A stretch of 40,142 bases of DNA from Chloroflexota bacterium (GCA_003228105.1 QGNN01000013.1:1-40142), one strand, 5' to 3'. Counted from the stretch's first letter, positions 1-8,999 are shown. Program-made: numbers and translations. The notes: a model not told the origin generated them from the sequence alone.

Positions 1-48
1 ATGGTGACAAAATTATTAAAAGTGAATCGGTGGGGATGGGTGGTGATG

Positions 49-65
49 CACGCCTTTTAGGCGTG
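49..65 (-). other. Small hairpin downstream of tRNA-Val
   Basis: A perfect 6-bp inverted repeat (CACGCC / GGCGTG) with a 5-base loop lies 11 bases beyond the 3' end of the tRNA. No T-run follows on either strand, so it does not look like a standard intrinsic terminator. It could protect or help mature the tRNA transcript. The rest of bases 1-76 shows nothing recognisable. Confidence 0.3.
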
Positions 66-76
66 AACAATAATCA

Positions 77-153
77 TGGTGGGCGGTATAAGAGTCGAAC
101 TTATGACCTCTGCGATGTCAACGCAGCGCTCTAAACCACTGAGCTAACCGCCC
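77..153 (-). tRNA. tRNA-Val (anticodon GAC)
   Basis: The minus strand folds into a full cloverleaf. The acceptor stem is GGGCGGT/ACCGCCC, the D-arm contains TTAGCTCAGTGG, the anticodon stem is CTGCG/CGCAG with the 7-base loop TTGACAT (anticodon GAC), and the T-stem is ATAAG/CTTAT with the loop TTCGACT. Discriminator A and an encoded CCA end follow. It is 77 bases long, the normal length, and decodes GUC/GUU valine codons. Confidence 0.96.
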
Positions 154-240
154 TTGATGATGAACATGTTTTTTATCTCTATGAAGGAGTAAAAAGCTTA
201 GCAATGTAACCAATCTCAGTCAACGAAATATGACCCAGAC

Positions 241-1053
241 TTAATGTTCCATTACCGTGCCGCCGTTCTGGTTGATCGACTGCCCATGAATCCATGATGC
301 AGCTTCGGTGCAAAGATATGCACAAAAATCACCAACTTCTTCATCGGTACCATTTCGACCTATAGGGGTCGAATCAGCCATATTACTCCAAGTGTTACCT
401 CTGCCAAGAACATCCAACCTATGAGTGTCTACGGCCCCCGGGCACACAGCATTAACATTTATGTTGTGAGATCCAAGTTCCTTAGCCATTGATTGTGTCA
501 TACCTACGATGGCAAAATTAGCGCCATTATAGGCAAGAGTATTGGCAGATCCACGCTTGCCAGCTGTCGATGAAATATTTACTATTTTCCCGCCATCACC
601 TTGATCAATCATGGGTTTAATAGCAGCCTTAGTACAAAGGAAAGTCCCTGTTACTTTGATGTCCATTACTTTCTGAAAAGTGTCTTCATTTAAATCCAAT
701 ATCGGAGTCCTATCCTCTGCTCGAGCATAAGCCGCGTTATTTATCAATATGTCCACCCGACCGAACTCTTTGAGAGTTTCATCCACCATTCTCTTAACAT
801 CATTCCGATTTGTAACGTCTACTACCAAAGGAAGTGCTCGGCGGCCTATATCCCGAACCCGCTCAGCAACAGTTTCAATGTCTTTCCAGCCAATTGCCTT
901 TTCGTCGTCAGGGAATGAATCCGGGCTTCTTCCAGTACCAGTAACAACAACATCCGCCCCCAATTTTGCCAAAGCTTCAGCAGCTGCTCTCCCTATGCCT
1001 CTTAACCTACCCGCACCCGTAATGATTGCTACTTTTCCGTCGAGTTCTCCCAT
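241..1053 (-). CDS. SDR-family oxidoreductase lacking the catalytic lysine
   Basis: A 270-residue short-chain dehydrogenase/reductase with a Rossmann fold. The nucleotide-binding glycine motif is TGAGRLRGIG (about residues 12-21), two residues longer than the usual TGxxxGxG. The structural NNA motif (DILINNAAYA) and the catalytic serine S162 are present. The active-site Tyr-x3-Lys reads Y175-N-G-A-N179, so lysine is replaced by asparagine (codon AAT at 517-519). In SDRs that lysine binds the nicotinamide ribose and lowers the tyrosine pKa, so activity may be altered or lost; the rest of the fold looks intact. GGGGAG lies about 10 bases before the ATG. The substrate is unknown. It is separated from the alpha/beta hydrolase upstream by about 85 AT-rich bases. 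Confidence 0.9.
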   Translation of the reverse strand: MGELDGKVAIITGAGRLRGIGRAAAEALAKLGADVVVTGTGRSPDSFPDDEKAIGWKDIETVAERVRDIGRRALPLVVDVTNRNDVKRMVDETLKEFGRVDILINNAAYARAEDRTPILDLNEDTFQKVMDIKVTGTFLCTKAAIKPMIDQGDGGKIVNISSTAGKRGSANTLAYNGANFAIVGMTQSMAKELGSHNINVNAVCPGAVDTHRLDVLGRGNTWSNMADSTPIGRNGTDEEVGDFCAYLCTEAASWIHGQSINQNGGTVMEH

Positions 1054-1138
1054 ATCAAAAAAGCTCCCCTTTATTTAGATATTTATTGGCTATTAATTAG
1101 TAGATAAAGTTGAGTATATCCCAACCAACCCTACCATG

Positions 1139-1828
1139 CTATTCCGGTACTTCACCTGGAAGGTATAAGTGATTGACAACCCAAGATTTGACCTTCGCGG
1201 TGACTTCCTCAGAAGTTTCTCTTAACCCGTGGCCTGTAGCTGGCATAAAGACCACCTCCTTCGGTTCCTCTGCCCAGTCAAATATAGTCTGGGAACATTG
1301 GGGAGACAAAACGATGTCATCTTCCCCATGGATTAGTAAAATCGGTCGTGGGGATACTTCTGAAACATCCGTTGCTCCATATGTTTGGCTTGACAGTGCA
1401 ATGACTCCTTTTACCTTGTCGGAAAAAGGTGCTGATTTTATAGCAACCGCGCCTCCAAATGAATGACCTACCAGTAAAATGTCGGAATGACCTGTACCGG
1501 TCAAAAATGATACTCCAGCCAAGGTGTCCATGACACATTCAATCAACTCACCAGGCTCCCTGTAGTCAATTCTTAAAGATGTGATTTCAGGTGATAACCC
1601 CTCACCAACAATTCGGTAAAGGCCTCCAGCTGGGCCATCCAATCCTCCCCGAGCACCTCCCATCCATATGACACCGCGATGGGCGGGCCTTTCAGGGTCA
1701 TGATGAACTATCGTATTAATTGGGCCTCTAGTGGTTTGTAAAGTTAATCCTCTTCCTATCTGATCCTCAGGAATCTCCCATTCAGCGAGGCCGATAATTC
1801 CGATCGATATATCATCAGAATCTTCCAT
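1139..1828 (-). CDS. Alpha/beta hydrolase (dienelactone-hydrolase-like)
   Basis: A 229-residue single-domain alpha/beta hydrolase. The nucleophile elbow is GHSFGG at about residues 122-127. The acid is likely in LLIHGEDDIV, and the histidine in ATGHGLRE near the C-terminus, so a complete Ser-Asp-His triad is visible. There is no signal peptide, so it should be cytoplasmic. The start lies 11 bases after the gatA stop on the same strand, so it is probably co-transcribed with gatCA, although no functional tie to tRNA amidation is known. The substrate cannot be read from the sequence; esters, lactones or acyl derivatives are all possible. Confidence 0.85.
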   Translation of the reverse strand: MEDSDDISIGIIGLAEWEIPEDQIGRGLTLQTTRGPINTIVHHDPERPAHRGVIWMGGARGGLDGPAGGLYRIVGEGLSPEITSLRIDYREPGELIECVMDTLAGVSFLTGTGHSDILLVGHSFGGAVAIKSAPFSDKVKGVIALSSQTYGATDVSEVSPRPILLIHGEDDIVLSPQCSQTIFDWAEEPKEVVFMPATGHGLRETSEEVTAKVKSWVVNHLYLPGEVPE

Positions 1829-1839
1829 TTTAGGCTCTT

Positions 1840-3303
1840 CTAAACAGAGGGAGTTTGATTATGCCAATCGGTGGCTTGTTCATATGCATATGCCGCCTTG
1901 AACAAATTAGTTTCTTGTAATGTACCTGCCATAAATTGAAGCCCCACCGGCAATCCATCAACCAATCCAGCCGGAATTGAAATTCCGGGGATTCCAGCAA
2001 TGTTTGCGGGTATTGTAAATATGTCATTTAAGTACATTTGCAATGGATCGTCGATTTTATCCCCGATCTTAAAGGCAGTAGTAGGTGAAGTCGGCATGGC
2101 TAAGACATCAACATTTTTGAACACGTCCTCAAACTCTTGTCTTATCAAGGTCCTAACCTTTTGGGCCTTCAGGTAGTAAGCATCATAATACCCAGCAGAT
2201 AACGCATATGCGCCGAGCATGATACGTCTTTTAACTTCAGGGCCTAAACCATTGGATCTTGTATTCTCGAACCCTGCCCACATGGTTTCAGCATTTTTCT
2301 CAGAAAACCCGTATTTAACTCCGTCATATCTAGCTAGATTGGCAGAAGCCTCTGAGGGTGCGATTATGTAGTAGACTGCCAGAGCATACTTGGTATGCGG
2401 AAGAGAAACTTCTTTCACATCAGCTCCTAACCCCTTCAGCACCTCTATTGCATCAAGAATCGATTTTTCAACCCCCGAGCTGATCCCTTCAATAAAATAT
2501 TCTTTCGGAATACCAATCCTAAAACCCTTTAAGTCAGTAGTCAGATTACTAACATAATCCGGTATTTTTACATCCAGAGAAGTGGAATCTCTAGAATCGT
2601 ACCCTGCAATTGACTGGAGAACCAAGGCGCTATCTTCCACGCTCTTTGTCAAAGGGCCTATCTGATCCAACGAGCTAGCAAAAGCTACTAACCCAAATCT
2701 GCTTACCAACCCATAAGTAGGTTTCATACCAACAACACCACATAGAGATGCAGGCTGTCTAATACTCCCTCCAGTATCTGATCCAAGTGAAAATACACAT
2801 TCAGAAGCTGCTACCGCTGCTGCTGGTCCACCACTACTACCTCCTGGAACCCTACTAGTATCCCAGGGGTTTTTTGTCAATTTTAGGGCTGAATTTTCCG
2901 TCGATGATCCCATAGCAAATTCGTCTAAATTCCCTTTGCCTAGCAAGACAGAATTCTCATTTTTTAGATAAGTTGATATTGATGCATCGTACGGGGGAAC
3001 AAAGTTTTCCAACATTTTTGAGGAACAGGTTGTAGGGATGCCTGAGTAACAAATATTATCTTTTAATTGCATCGGGATTCCAGTGAGATTTGTTTGAGTT
3101 CCCTCACCTATTCTCTTATCTGCCAAGTTAGCGTCTTCTAGGGCACGATCCTCCGTGACTGTGACATATGCATCAATGTTTTTTTCGAAAGTTTTTATTC
3201 GTTCAAGGTAATTTTTTGTGAGCTCTAGTGCCGACACTTCTTTGTTGTCAAGAAGTCGTCTAGCCTCAGCAATTGTGATAGTTTCAAGGTTTACAGATTT
3301 CAT
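1840..3303 (-). CDS. gatA: Asp-tRNA(Asn)/Glu-tRNA(Gln) amidotransferase subunit A
   Basis: A 487-residue amidase-signature enzyme of normal GatA length. GatA releases ammonia from glutamine for conversion of Glu-tRNA(Gln), and often Asp-tRNA(Asn), within the GatCAB complex. Visible marks are the catalytic-lysine region ([21 protein letters not shown], shown in part), the [12 protein letters not shown] segment, and the Gly/Ser-rich [13 protein letters not shown] loop that holds the cis-Ser and nucleophilic Ser. The downstream [16 protein letters not shown] block is also typical of GatA. gatC lies 18 bases upstream on the same strand. gatB is not in this window. Confidence 0.95.
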   Translation of the reverse strand: MKSVNLETITIAEARRLLDNKEVSALELTKNYLERIKTFEKNIDAYVTVTEDRALEDANLADKRIGEGTQTNLTGIPMQLKDNICYSGIPTTCSSKMLENFVPPYDASISTYLKNENSVLLGKGNLDEFAMGSSTENSALKLTKNPWDTSRVPGGSSGGPAAAVAASECVFSLGSDTGGSIRQPASLCGVVGMKPTYGLVSRFGLVAFASSLDQIGPLTKSVEDSALVLQSIAGYDSRDSTSLDVKIPDYVSNLTTDLKGFRIGIPKEYFIEGISSGVEKSILDAIEVLKGLGADVKEVSLPHTKYALAVYYIIAPSEASANLARYDGVKYGFSEKNAETMWAGFENTRSNGLGPEVKRRIMLGAYALSAGYYDAYYLKAQKVRTLIRQEFEDVFKNVDVLAMPTSPTTAFKIGDKIDDPLQMYLNDIFTIPANIAGIPGISIPAGLVDGLPVGLQFMAGTLQETNLFKAAYAYEQATDWHNQTPSV

Positions 3304-3321
3304 ATCGAATTGAAAATATCC

Positions 3322-3645
3322 TTATTCCAAAACAGCCTTAATTCTAATGAAAGACCCATCTCTCTGAGGAGCATTCAAAAGAGTTTCATCCTGTGTCAAG
3401 GAATCTTGTCTTTTGTCTTCTCTCATCACCGATTTTATGTTTACCGAGTGCCCGGTTGGTTCAACACCTTCTGTATCCACTTCATTGAGGATTGCCACAC
3501 TGTCCAATATATTAGACATCTGAGTCCGCATCACATCCAACTCATCTTCGGTCATGGCAATTCTGGTGAGCACAGATATCTGCCTAATTTCTTCAATTGA
3601 CAAATCGGTTAGTTCAGACAATCTATATGACCCCTTCTGCTTCAA
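3322..3645 (-). CDS. gatC: Asp-tRNA(Asn)/Glu-tRNA(Gln) amidotransferase subunit C
   Basis: A 107-residue GatC, the small structural subunit that wraps GatA and GatB together. The family pattern is clear: SIEEIRQISVLTRIAMTEDE at the N-terminus, a middle NILDSVAILNEVDTEGVEPTGH block, and the C-terminal REDKRQDSLTQDETLLNAP. I chose the TTG at 3645 because GGAG lies 5 bases ahead of it. A start about 8 residues further in, at a second TTG, would also give a normal-length protein. It directly precedes gatA, as is usual. Confidence 0.93.
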   Translation of the reverse strand: MKQKGSYRLSELTDLSIEEIRQISVLTRIAMTEDELDVMRTQMSNILDSVAILNEVDTEGVEPTGHSVNIKSVMREDKRQDSLTQDETLLNAPQRDGSFIRIKAVLE

Positions 3646-3670
3646 AAACTCCAGCCAAAATAGCTATCCC

Positions 3671-4816
3671 TTACTCTATTTCTTCAGGTGTATGATGACT
3701 GAAAGTAAGTCGCAAATGATTCCCCCCACTCCTGTCCGCTTTGAATATTGAGCCAGGGTTGTATTTCACACCTTTTTCTACAGCCTTGCCTAGAATATCC
3801 CAAGTATCCGTTCCTTCTGGGAATTCCATCCAAATCATCATTCCCCCGTTGGGCTCAGTCCAAGTACAAGACGGAGGGAAATATTCCCCTAACGACCTTA
3901 GCATCGCATCGCGTTTCCTGCCCAAGGAAGTAGCTACCCCAGAGACATATGAGGGTTTGTTGTCTTTAAGATATTCATGTACTGCCATAGAAGTCAAATG
4001 GCTCGGGGATACACCAAATCCCACTTTTGTTAACGACTCTCTGGCAGACTCCGGAAAGGCACCAAATCCGAGTCTAAGTCCGCAACCCATCAGTTTTGTG
4101 AAAGCCGAAATATGCATGACTCCCTCATCCGCATCCAAACCAATCATTGCTGGCGGCAGTTGCGGCCCATCAATATGGAAATCAGCGTACGATTCGTTTT
4201 CTACTATAGGTATCTGGTATTTATTGGATATCTCAACTATCTTCTTTCTTCTTTCAAGATTGATAGTGGCACCAGTAGGATTATGGTAAACAGAAATCGT
4301 ATAGATGAGCTTAGGTTTATCACCTTTTTTAATATTTTCTTGGATCGCTTTTTCCAACTCTTCTGGAATTATCCCATCTTGGTCCATGGAAACATGGCAA
4401 GGGCGAGCCCCCTTTTGCAGGAACATATTCAGACTACCGTGATAACAAAATTCATCCATCATGACTACATCACCAGGATCAATAAAAGCATCAGCAAAAA
4501 CCTGACATGCACCACCTGCCCCACTAGTTAGAAAAATATTATCCACCGGAATATCTGAACCTCGATTAGAGGACAATTCAGAAGATATGAATTCCCGCAG
4601 TCCCTCATGCCCCTGTGGGGGAGGATATGTACCTAAAGACCTCCCGTCTCTTTCAATGACTGCCGCTGCTGCTTCCGCAAATTCTTTGAGCGCCATAGCA
4701 TCCGGATCCGTATAAGTCACCGAGAATATATATTCGACTTCCTCCCTTAATGCTGGAGGCATTTCTATTTCCGGTGGCAGAGTAGTCGAAGCCAATTGTT
4801 GATAGTTATACGCCAT
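3671..4816 (-). CDS. PLP-dependent class I/II aminotransferase
   Basis: A 381-residue fold-type I aminotransferase close to the MocR/2-aminoadipate-transaminase group. Cofactor-binding marks are FLTSGAGGACQ, the N in YHNPTGAT, the Tyr in ENESYADF, and the Schiff-base lysine in SAFTKLMGCGLRLGFG. An upstream in-frame TTG at 4831 exists, but the ATG at 4816 has GGAG 9 bases ahead and is preferred. It lies 22 bases after the Gfo/Idh gene and probably belongs to the same minus-strand operon, together with the FAD oxidase and the aldolase. This suggests catabolism of an amino compound. The amino donor is unknown. Confidence 0.88.
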   Translation of the reverse strand: MAYNYQQLASTTLPPEIEMPPALREEVEYIFSVTYTDPDAMALKEFAEAAAAVIERDGRSLGTYPPPQGHEGLREFISSELSSNRGSDIPVDNIFLTSGAGGACQVFADAFIDPGDVVMMDEFCYHGSLNMFLQKGARPCHVSMDQDGIIPEELEKAIQENIKKGDKPKLIYTISVYHNPTGATINLERRKKIVEISNKYQIPIVENESYADFHIDGPQLPPAMIGLDADEGVMHISAFTKLMGCGLRLGFGAFPESARESLTKVGFGVSPSHLTSMAVHEYLKDNKPSYVSGVATSLGRKRDAMLRSLGEYFPPSCTWTEPNGGMMIWMEFPEGTDTWDILGKAVEKGVKYNPGSIFKADRSGGNHLRLTFSHHTPEEIE

Positions 4817-4838
4817 TGTTAAATACTCCAAATCCTAG

Positions 4839-5888
4839 TTATAGCGGTAGATATATTTTCTCGCCCGATTGAGAACTACGGGTCACAGCTTCGGTAAATT
4901 CCATGTAGCGAACTCCGTCTTCAAATGATGTATGAGTTATCTCTTCAATACCTCGAATTGCATTTATGAACTCCTCTTCTACCCTCCATCCACCACTCAA
5001 TTCAGGTTTTATGGCTATCTCTGACAGGGAGGAATCTGATTTCCTTCCGCCAAAAAGCTTAAGGTCTGTTTGGTTTGTAGCGTCTACATACAAAGTACCT
5101 TCAGTACCATAAATCCATACACCATTTCCAGGAGCATGACCCAAGACATCGCTAAACCTAATATGCAGAACTGAGCCTGTAAACATTTCACACAGAATTT
5201 CCACATGGTCCGGTATCGTCAGTACCTGCAAATTGCCGTTTTGATCAGGTCGCTGAGGTACCGTTATTCTGGTTATAGCTTGAACCGTAGCAGCAGGTCC
5301 TATCCATCGCATTACAGCTTCGTACCAGATACCCAGACCCATAATATTATATCCGCTGAAATCTCTACTTTGGCGCCAATGATATTGCTTATTTTTATCG
5401 ACAAACCCTCCCTGTGTGATAGCCGCATCCACCGACAATATATCACCCAAATACCCGTCTTTAATAAGAGCTTTAATTGTCTTATCTAGATTTAGAGTGT
5501 GGGGTGCTGGAACTATTTGTGTAACAAGATCCGGAAAATTCTTGGAAGCTTCCAACATGATATGAGCCTCTGAGGCATTTGTAGTCATTCTAGCCTCAGT
5601 CTGAACATGTTTCCCATTTTCCAAAGCGGCAAGTACCAGGGTACAGTGCATGTACGGCCAAGTTCCGATGCATACAGCATCATTATCAGGATCCTCCATA
5701 ACGTCTATCCAATTGTCATAGACTTTCTCTATACCAAATTCATCAGCAACTCTTTGTCCAGAGGCCATACTCCTGTTGCAAACACTATCTACGGCTACAT
5801 TATCCATGGCCTGAAGGCCAGGTATGTGCCTAAGTCTTGTATTCCCGCCAGCCCCAACAAGTCCGATTTTTATCCTTTCACTCGTCAT
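4839..5888 (-). CDS. Gfo/Idh/MocA family NAD(P)-dependent oxidoreductase
   Basis: A 349-residue protein with an N-terminal Rossmann domain (IGLVGAGGNTRLRHIPGL, glycine motif at about residues 9-14) and a C-terminal alpha/beta substrate domain. These enzymes oxidise or reduce sugars, inositols and related polyols. The classical EKP motif is not conserved here: the segment reads QTEARMTTN where EKPMA is common, so substrate or mechanism may differ. It sits between the aminotransferase and the FAD oxidase on the same strand. An Idh-type step in a catabolic operon fits the context. No export signal is seen. Confidence 0.87.
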   Translation of the reverse strand: MTSERIKIGLVGAGGNTRLRHIPGLQAMDNVAVDSVCNRSMASGQRVADEFGIEKVYDNWIDVMEDPDNDAVCIGTWPYMHCTLVLAALENGKHVQTEARMTTNASEAHIMLEASKNFPDLVTQIVPAPHTLNLDKTIKALIKDGYLGDILSVDAAITQGGFVDKNKQYHWRQSRDFSGYNIMGLGIWYEAVMRWIGPAATVQAITRITVPQRPDQNGNLQVLTIPDHVEILCEMFTGSVLHIRFSDVLGHAPGNGVWIYGTEGTLYVDATNQTDLKLFGGRKSDSSLSEIAIKPELSGGWRVEEEFINAIRGIEEITHTSFEDGVRYMEFTEAVTRSSQSGEKIYLPL

Positions 5889-5960
5889 AATTGGTACCTC
5901 TTCAGTTTTCCTTTAAATTGTCATTTGAATATGAATTATATTTGAGTCGCAATACGCAGT

Positions 5961-7145
5961 CTACGCAGCGAATCGAGCTGGGTCTGATTCCACCAATACA
6001 GGGTGAGATTCACCACGAGAAAGCAAATCAGCTATCAACATGCCAGCACCAGGTCCTCTTCCGAAACCTGAAGAGCAGAGCCCCGTCACCACAAATAAAT
6101 TATCATTCCCCGGTATCCTGCCGATAATTGGTTGACCATCTTTTGAAAATGGCATCAACCCGGACCATGTTGTCGATATCGGTAATCCAGACAATAAAGG
6201 AAGAACTTCTGTAGCCTGTCCTTTGTTAATTTCTACCCCGCCGGCGTCTATTGTCTTATTGAAATCAGCGTCTCTACGATCACCTCCGAAAATAATTTCT
6301 CCGTTTTTACGTTGTCTCCCATATAGGTGTCTAGTTACCCTTTGTTCTCCAAAGTGAGTTAATTCAGGTGGGGAATTATTGTCTACGTAGGGGTTTTCAC
6401 TCCAATGAAAACTAGATTCGAATGACGATATTGTGCTGAAAATCCTAGGCGGCAAAGGGTCTGTGGACCACATCTGCCCAACAACAGGTTCTATAGGTAT
6501 ATGTGCACCTACCATCTCGCCAATATTTTTACACCAAGCCCCCGCGGCAATAACAACAAATTGTGATTCATAGTTCCCATTATTTGTCTCAATCTCCCAT
6601 ATTCCATGGTGACATCGCATACCAATTACTTGGGTATTTGTATGTATTTTAGTCCCTGCATTCAAAGCAGCTTGCCCAAATGCCCGAGTTGCTTTGAGAG
6701 GGTCAGCTTGACCTCTAGTAGGGGAATAAACATATCCAAGTAAGTCCAGGTTCAATTCCGGTTCTATCGATTTCGCCTCGTAAGAACTCAATAATTGTAG
6801 GTTAAAACCATCTTTTTGAGATTGTATAACCCTGTTCTGGGCATACCCATATTGCTGCTCGTTATGTATGGCTGTGAAAGATCCTGACTGTCTAAATTCC
6901 AAATCGTAACCTAACTCAATTTGAAGTCGCTTGAAAATGTTCAGACTCCCCATTGTTAGGTATTCCTGCAACTTAGGAGAATTACCCCATCCCACACCTC
7001 CAAGTCCTCCCATGTTGACTCCTGATGCCTCCCCTGAAACCTCTCCCATATCAAAAAGCAAAGTTGATATTCCCGATTCCGACAAGTGAAGGGCCGTAGA
7101 ACACCCTGCAATTCCAGCGCCTATTACTGTTACATCGGCATTCAA
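5961..7145 (-). CDS. FAD-dependent oxidoreductase, DAO family
   Basis: A 394-residue D-amino-acid/sarcosine/glycine-oxidase-type flavoenzyme. The N-terminal dinucleotide motif is VIGAGIAGCSTALHLSESG (about residues 6-24). The mid-domain VVIAAGAWCKNIGEMVG and the C-terminal GLMPFSKDGQPIIGRIPG plus GLCSSGFGRGPGAGMLIADL are typical of FAD contacts in DAO proteins. The start is TTG, with GGGGAG 9 bases ahead; the nearby ATG is out of frame. Likely role: oxidative deamination or demethylation of a secondary amine or amino acid, with oxygen or an electron carrier as acceptor. It could also be a subunit of a larger dehydrogenase. Confidence 0.88.
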   Translation of the reverse strand: MNADVTVIGAGIAGCSTALHLSESGISTLLFDMGEVSGEASGVNMGGLGGVGWGNSPKLQEYLTMGSLNIFKRLQIELGYDLEFRQSGSFTAIHNEQQYGYAQNRVIQSQKDGFNLQLLSSYEAKSIEPELNLDLLGYVYSPTRGQADPLKATRAFGQAALNAGTKIHTNTQVIGMRCHHGIWEIETNNGNYESQFVVIAAGAWCKNIGEMVGAHIPIEPVVGQMWSTDPLPPRIFSTISSFESSFHWSENPYVDNNSPPELTHFGEQRVTRHLYGRQRKNGEIIFGGDRRDADFNKTIDAGGVEINKGQATEVLPLLSGLPISTTWSGLMPFSKDGQPIIGRIPGNDNLFVVTGLCSSGFGRGPGAGMLIADLLSRGESHPVLVESDPARFAA

Positions 7146-7205
7146 ATTATTTTACTCCCCGTTTTGATAACAATAGAACTATATCTTGGGATAATTAAGT
7201 CGTCC

Positions 7206-8075
7206 TTATCGTTCATTGAAAGCTCGTAGCAAAAACCCATCCCCCGTTGTGACATACAAGGTCGATAAATCCTCACCGCCAAATGATCAATTGGTTGGCC
7301 TATCAAACGGAGTAGGATGTGTTTCCAGTACCTCTCCGGACGCAGAGAACACGTATATCATGGGGCCTGGTCCACCATTATATCCAGCTGTAGCGACAAT
7401 ATTTCCATCCGCATCGAGCACCATCCCATCTATACCTCTGTATTCGCCAAAATCATGTTTCACCTCATGATCGCCTAAAGAACCATCCGAGTTGACCGGG
7501 TAAGCTCGCAGCTGTCTTTTTTCCTCCGGTAGTCGCCCACTTTGAGCCACATACAAGATCTGGAAATCTAAGGAAAACAGAAGACCGTTAGGCCGGGTAG
7601 TATCCTCGGTAACTCGGCTCACAGCCGTTTATTTCCCATCTGTCACGTCTATTCTATATACAGAGTCATGATCCAGTTCTTTATTCGACCTATCTTCGCT
7701 CCAAGGACCACCTGCGCCTTCATAAAAAGGATCTGTAAACCAAACCCTTCCTTGAGTATCTATCGCCAAATCGTTTGGAACGTTAAATCTGCTGTCTTCA
7801 TATGATTCCGCTAAAACCTCTGTTGAGTCACCGTCGTACCTGACAACTCTTATTTCTCCTCCTTCGCAAGCATACATGTCTCCAAATTCATCAAACATTA
7901 ATCCATTCGCGCTATTAGTATTCTCTCTAAAGACCTCTGTGGTGCTGGTTTTGGAATTAAATCTATATATTTTGCTTTCAGGAATGTGAGTGAATAAAAG
8001 AGTTTCGCCATCTCATGCCGGACCCTCACTGGTACCCCCAAATGGCCCTTATACTGCTATGAAATCCCAACTCAT
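7206..8075 (-). pseudogene. SMP-30/gluconolactonase-family gene with four in-frame stops
   Basis: A 290-codon reading frame stays in one frame from ATG 8073-8075 to TAA 7206-7208, a normal SMP-30 length. It is interrupted by TAA at 8049-8051 (codon 9), TGA at 8013-8015 (codon 21), TAA at 7629-7631 (codon 149) and TGA at 7287-7289 (codon 263). Between stops the family signatures survive: SEGPA(*)DGETLLFTHIP, NVPNDLAIDTQGRVWFTDP, TTRPNGLLFS, and PTN(*)SFGGEDLSTLYVTTGDG. The TGAs replace what is usually Trp (EGPAW) and Cys (PTNC). The parent would hydrolyse a sugar lactone using one divalent metal. A good ribosome-binding site (GGAGAAAG) remains. Either this is a recently dead gene or the sequence is faulty here. 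Confidence 0.88.
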
Positions 8076-8087
8076 TATTTCTTTCTC

Positions 8088-8915
8088 CTAAATCACTTCT
8101 TCTGATTCGCCTACATCACCTATGGTCTCACCACCCAGTTCAGATCCTACTGACTTTATTTCTCCGAATTCCTCTTTATACCCATTATGCATAGCTCTAG
8201 CATCACTGGAATAAAGAACAAACCTTGCCCCTTCTCGAAGCCATTTTTGAGTCAGTTGGACTGTTTGATGATGAATTAAAACCGGTTTACCGGCGGCTTC
8301 ACTTTTTGCAATTATTTCTCGCAGCGCAGCTTCATAATTAGGATGGTCATATTGGTCCGGTATCCCTAGCGTTATTGTGAGATCGTTTGGTCCCACAAAA
8401 ATTGCGTCAATCCCTTCTACTTGGAGCATATTCTCCAAGTTTTCAATAGCTGGGACACTCTCGATTCCTATTATGCAAACATTATTCTTGTTTCGGTTTT
8501 CCAAATAGGCTTTTGTTGCTTCACTTGGTAATTCTCCGGTTTCCACCGCTTTTTCAGCTAAAGCCCCTTTCAGTGGCCTCCAGCGAGCAGCCGCAACAAC
8601 TTCCTTTACTTGGTCTACTGTCTCACAATATGGAGCAAGTACCCCCTGGGCACCTGCATCAATATACATAGTCACATAATGAGAAGCAGGGATCGGAATT
8701 CGTACAATAGGAACCACTCCACTGTATGTGAAAGCTGCCAGAAAATCTGCCACTTCAGCCCTACTGCGAGGAGCATGTTCAGTATCAATAATTACGTAAT
8801 CTAAACCAAATGCTGAAATTGCTTGTGACCATCTAGGGTTACGTCCCATGCTCAGCATAGTTCCGTAAACAATATCGCCACCGCTCGTTTTTTTTCGTAG
8901 CTCCTGTCCATTCAT
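8088..8915 (-). CDS. HpcH/HpaI-type aldolase
   Basis: A 275-residue metal-dependent class II pyruvate aldolase of the 2,4-dihydroxyhept-2-enedioate aldolase family, a TIM barrel. Marks are DYVIIDTEHAP (catalytic His), VPIVRIP (pyruvate-binding Arg), IGIESVPAIENL (metal Glu) and FVGPNDLTITLG (metal Asp). The last 20 or so residues, rich in Gly and Glu, extend beyond the barrel and may be disordered. The start is ATG with AGGAGAG ahead. It is the first gene of the minus-strand catabolic run. The lost lactonase lies 12 bases downstream, so a sugar-acid route (lactone to acid, keto acid, then cleavage to pyruvate and an aldehyde) is plausible for the original operon. Confidence 0.9.
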   Translation of the reverse strand: MNGQELRKKTSGGDIVYGTMLSMGRNPRWSQAISAFGLDYVIIDTEHAPRSRAEVADFLAAFTYSGVVPIVRIPIPASHYVTMYIDAGAQGVLAPYCETVDQVKEVVAAARWRPLKGALAEKAVETGELPSEATKAYLENRNKNNVCIIGIESVPAIENLENMLQVEGIDAIFVGPNDLTITLGIPDQYDHPNYEAALREIIAKSEAAGKPVLIHHQTVQLTQKWLREGARFVLYSSDARAMHNGYKEEFGEIKSVGSELGGETIGDVGESEEVI

Positions 8916-8950
8916 TTATTCTCTCCTAGAGTTTCGTAACCATCCATTAT

Positions 8951-8966
8951 CGAATTATAAAATTCG
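8951..8966 (-). promoter_or_regulatory. Palindrome over a TATAAT upstream of the aldolase operon
   Basis: A perfect inverted repeat, CGAATT-ATAA-AATTCG, lies 36 to 51 bases before the aldolase ATG. On the minus strand it contains TATAAT (8954-8959). No good -35 hexamer is seen at the usual distance. The arrangement resembles a repressor site laid over a -10 box, but this is inference from sequence alone. Confidence 0.35.
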
Positions 8967-8999
8967 TTCGTGCATTGTACTCAGTGAGATTTAGCAGGT

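Noticed and set aside
195-218. TTGACT / TAAGCT pair as a promoter for tRNA-Val
   Set aside because: The -10 matches only three of six positions and lies too far (over 40 bases) from the tRNA start.
7216-7470. Plus-strand frame of 84 codons opposite the SMP-30 remnant
   Set aside because: It lies antisense to a clear SMP-30 reading frame, has no ribosome site and no family resemblance.
7206-8075. Programmed recoding (TGA as Trp or selenocysteine) in the SMP-30 gene
   Set aside because: Two of the four stops are TAA, no selenocysteine insertion hairpin was recognised, and neighbouring genes end normally at TGA.
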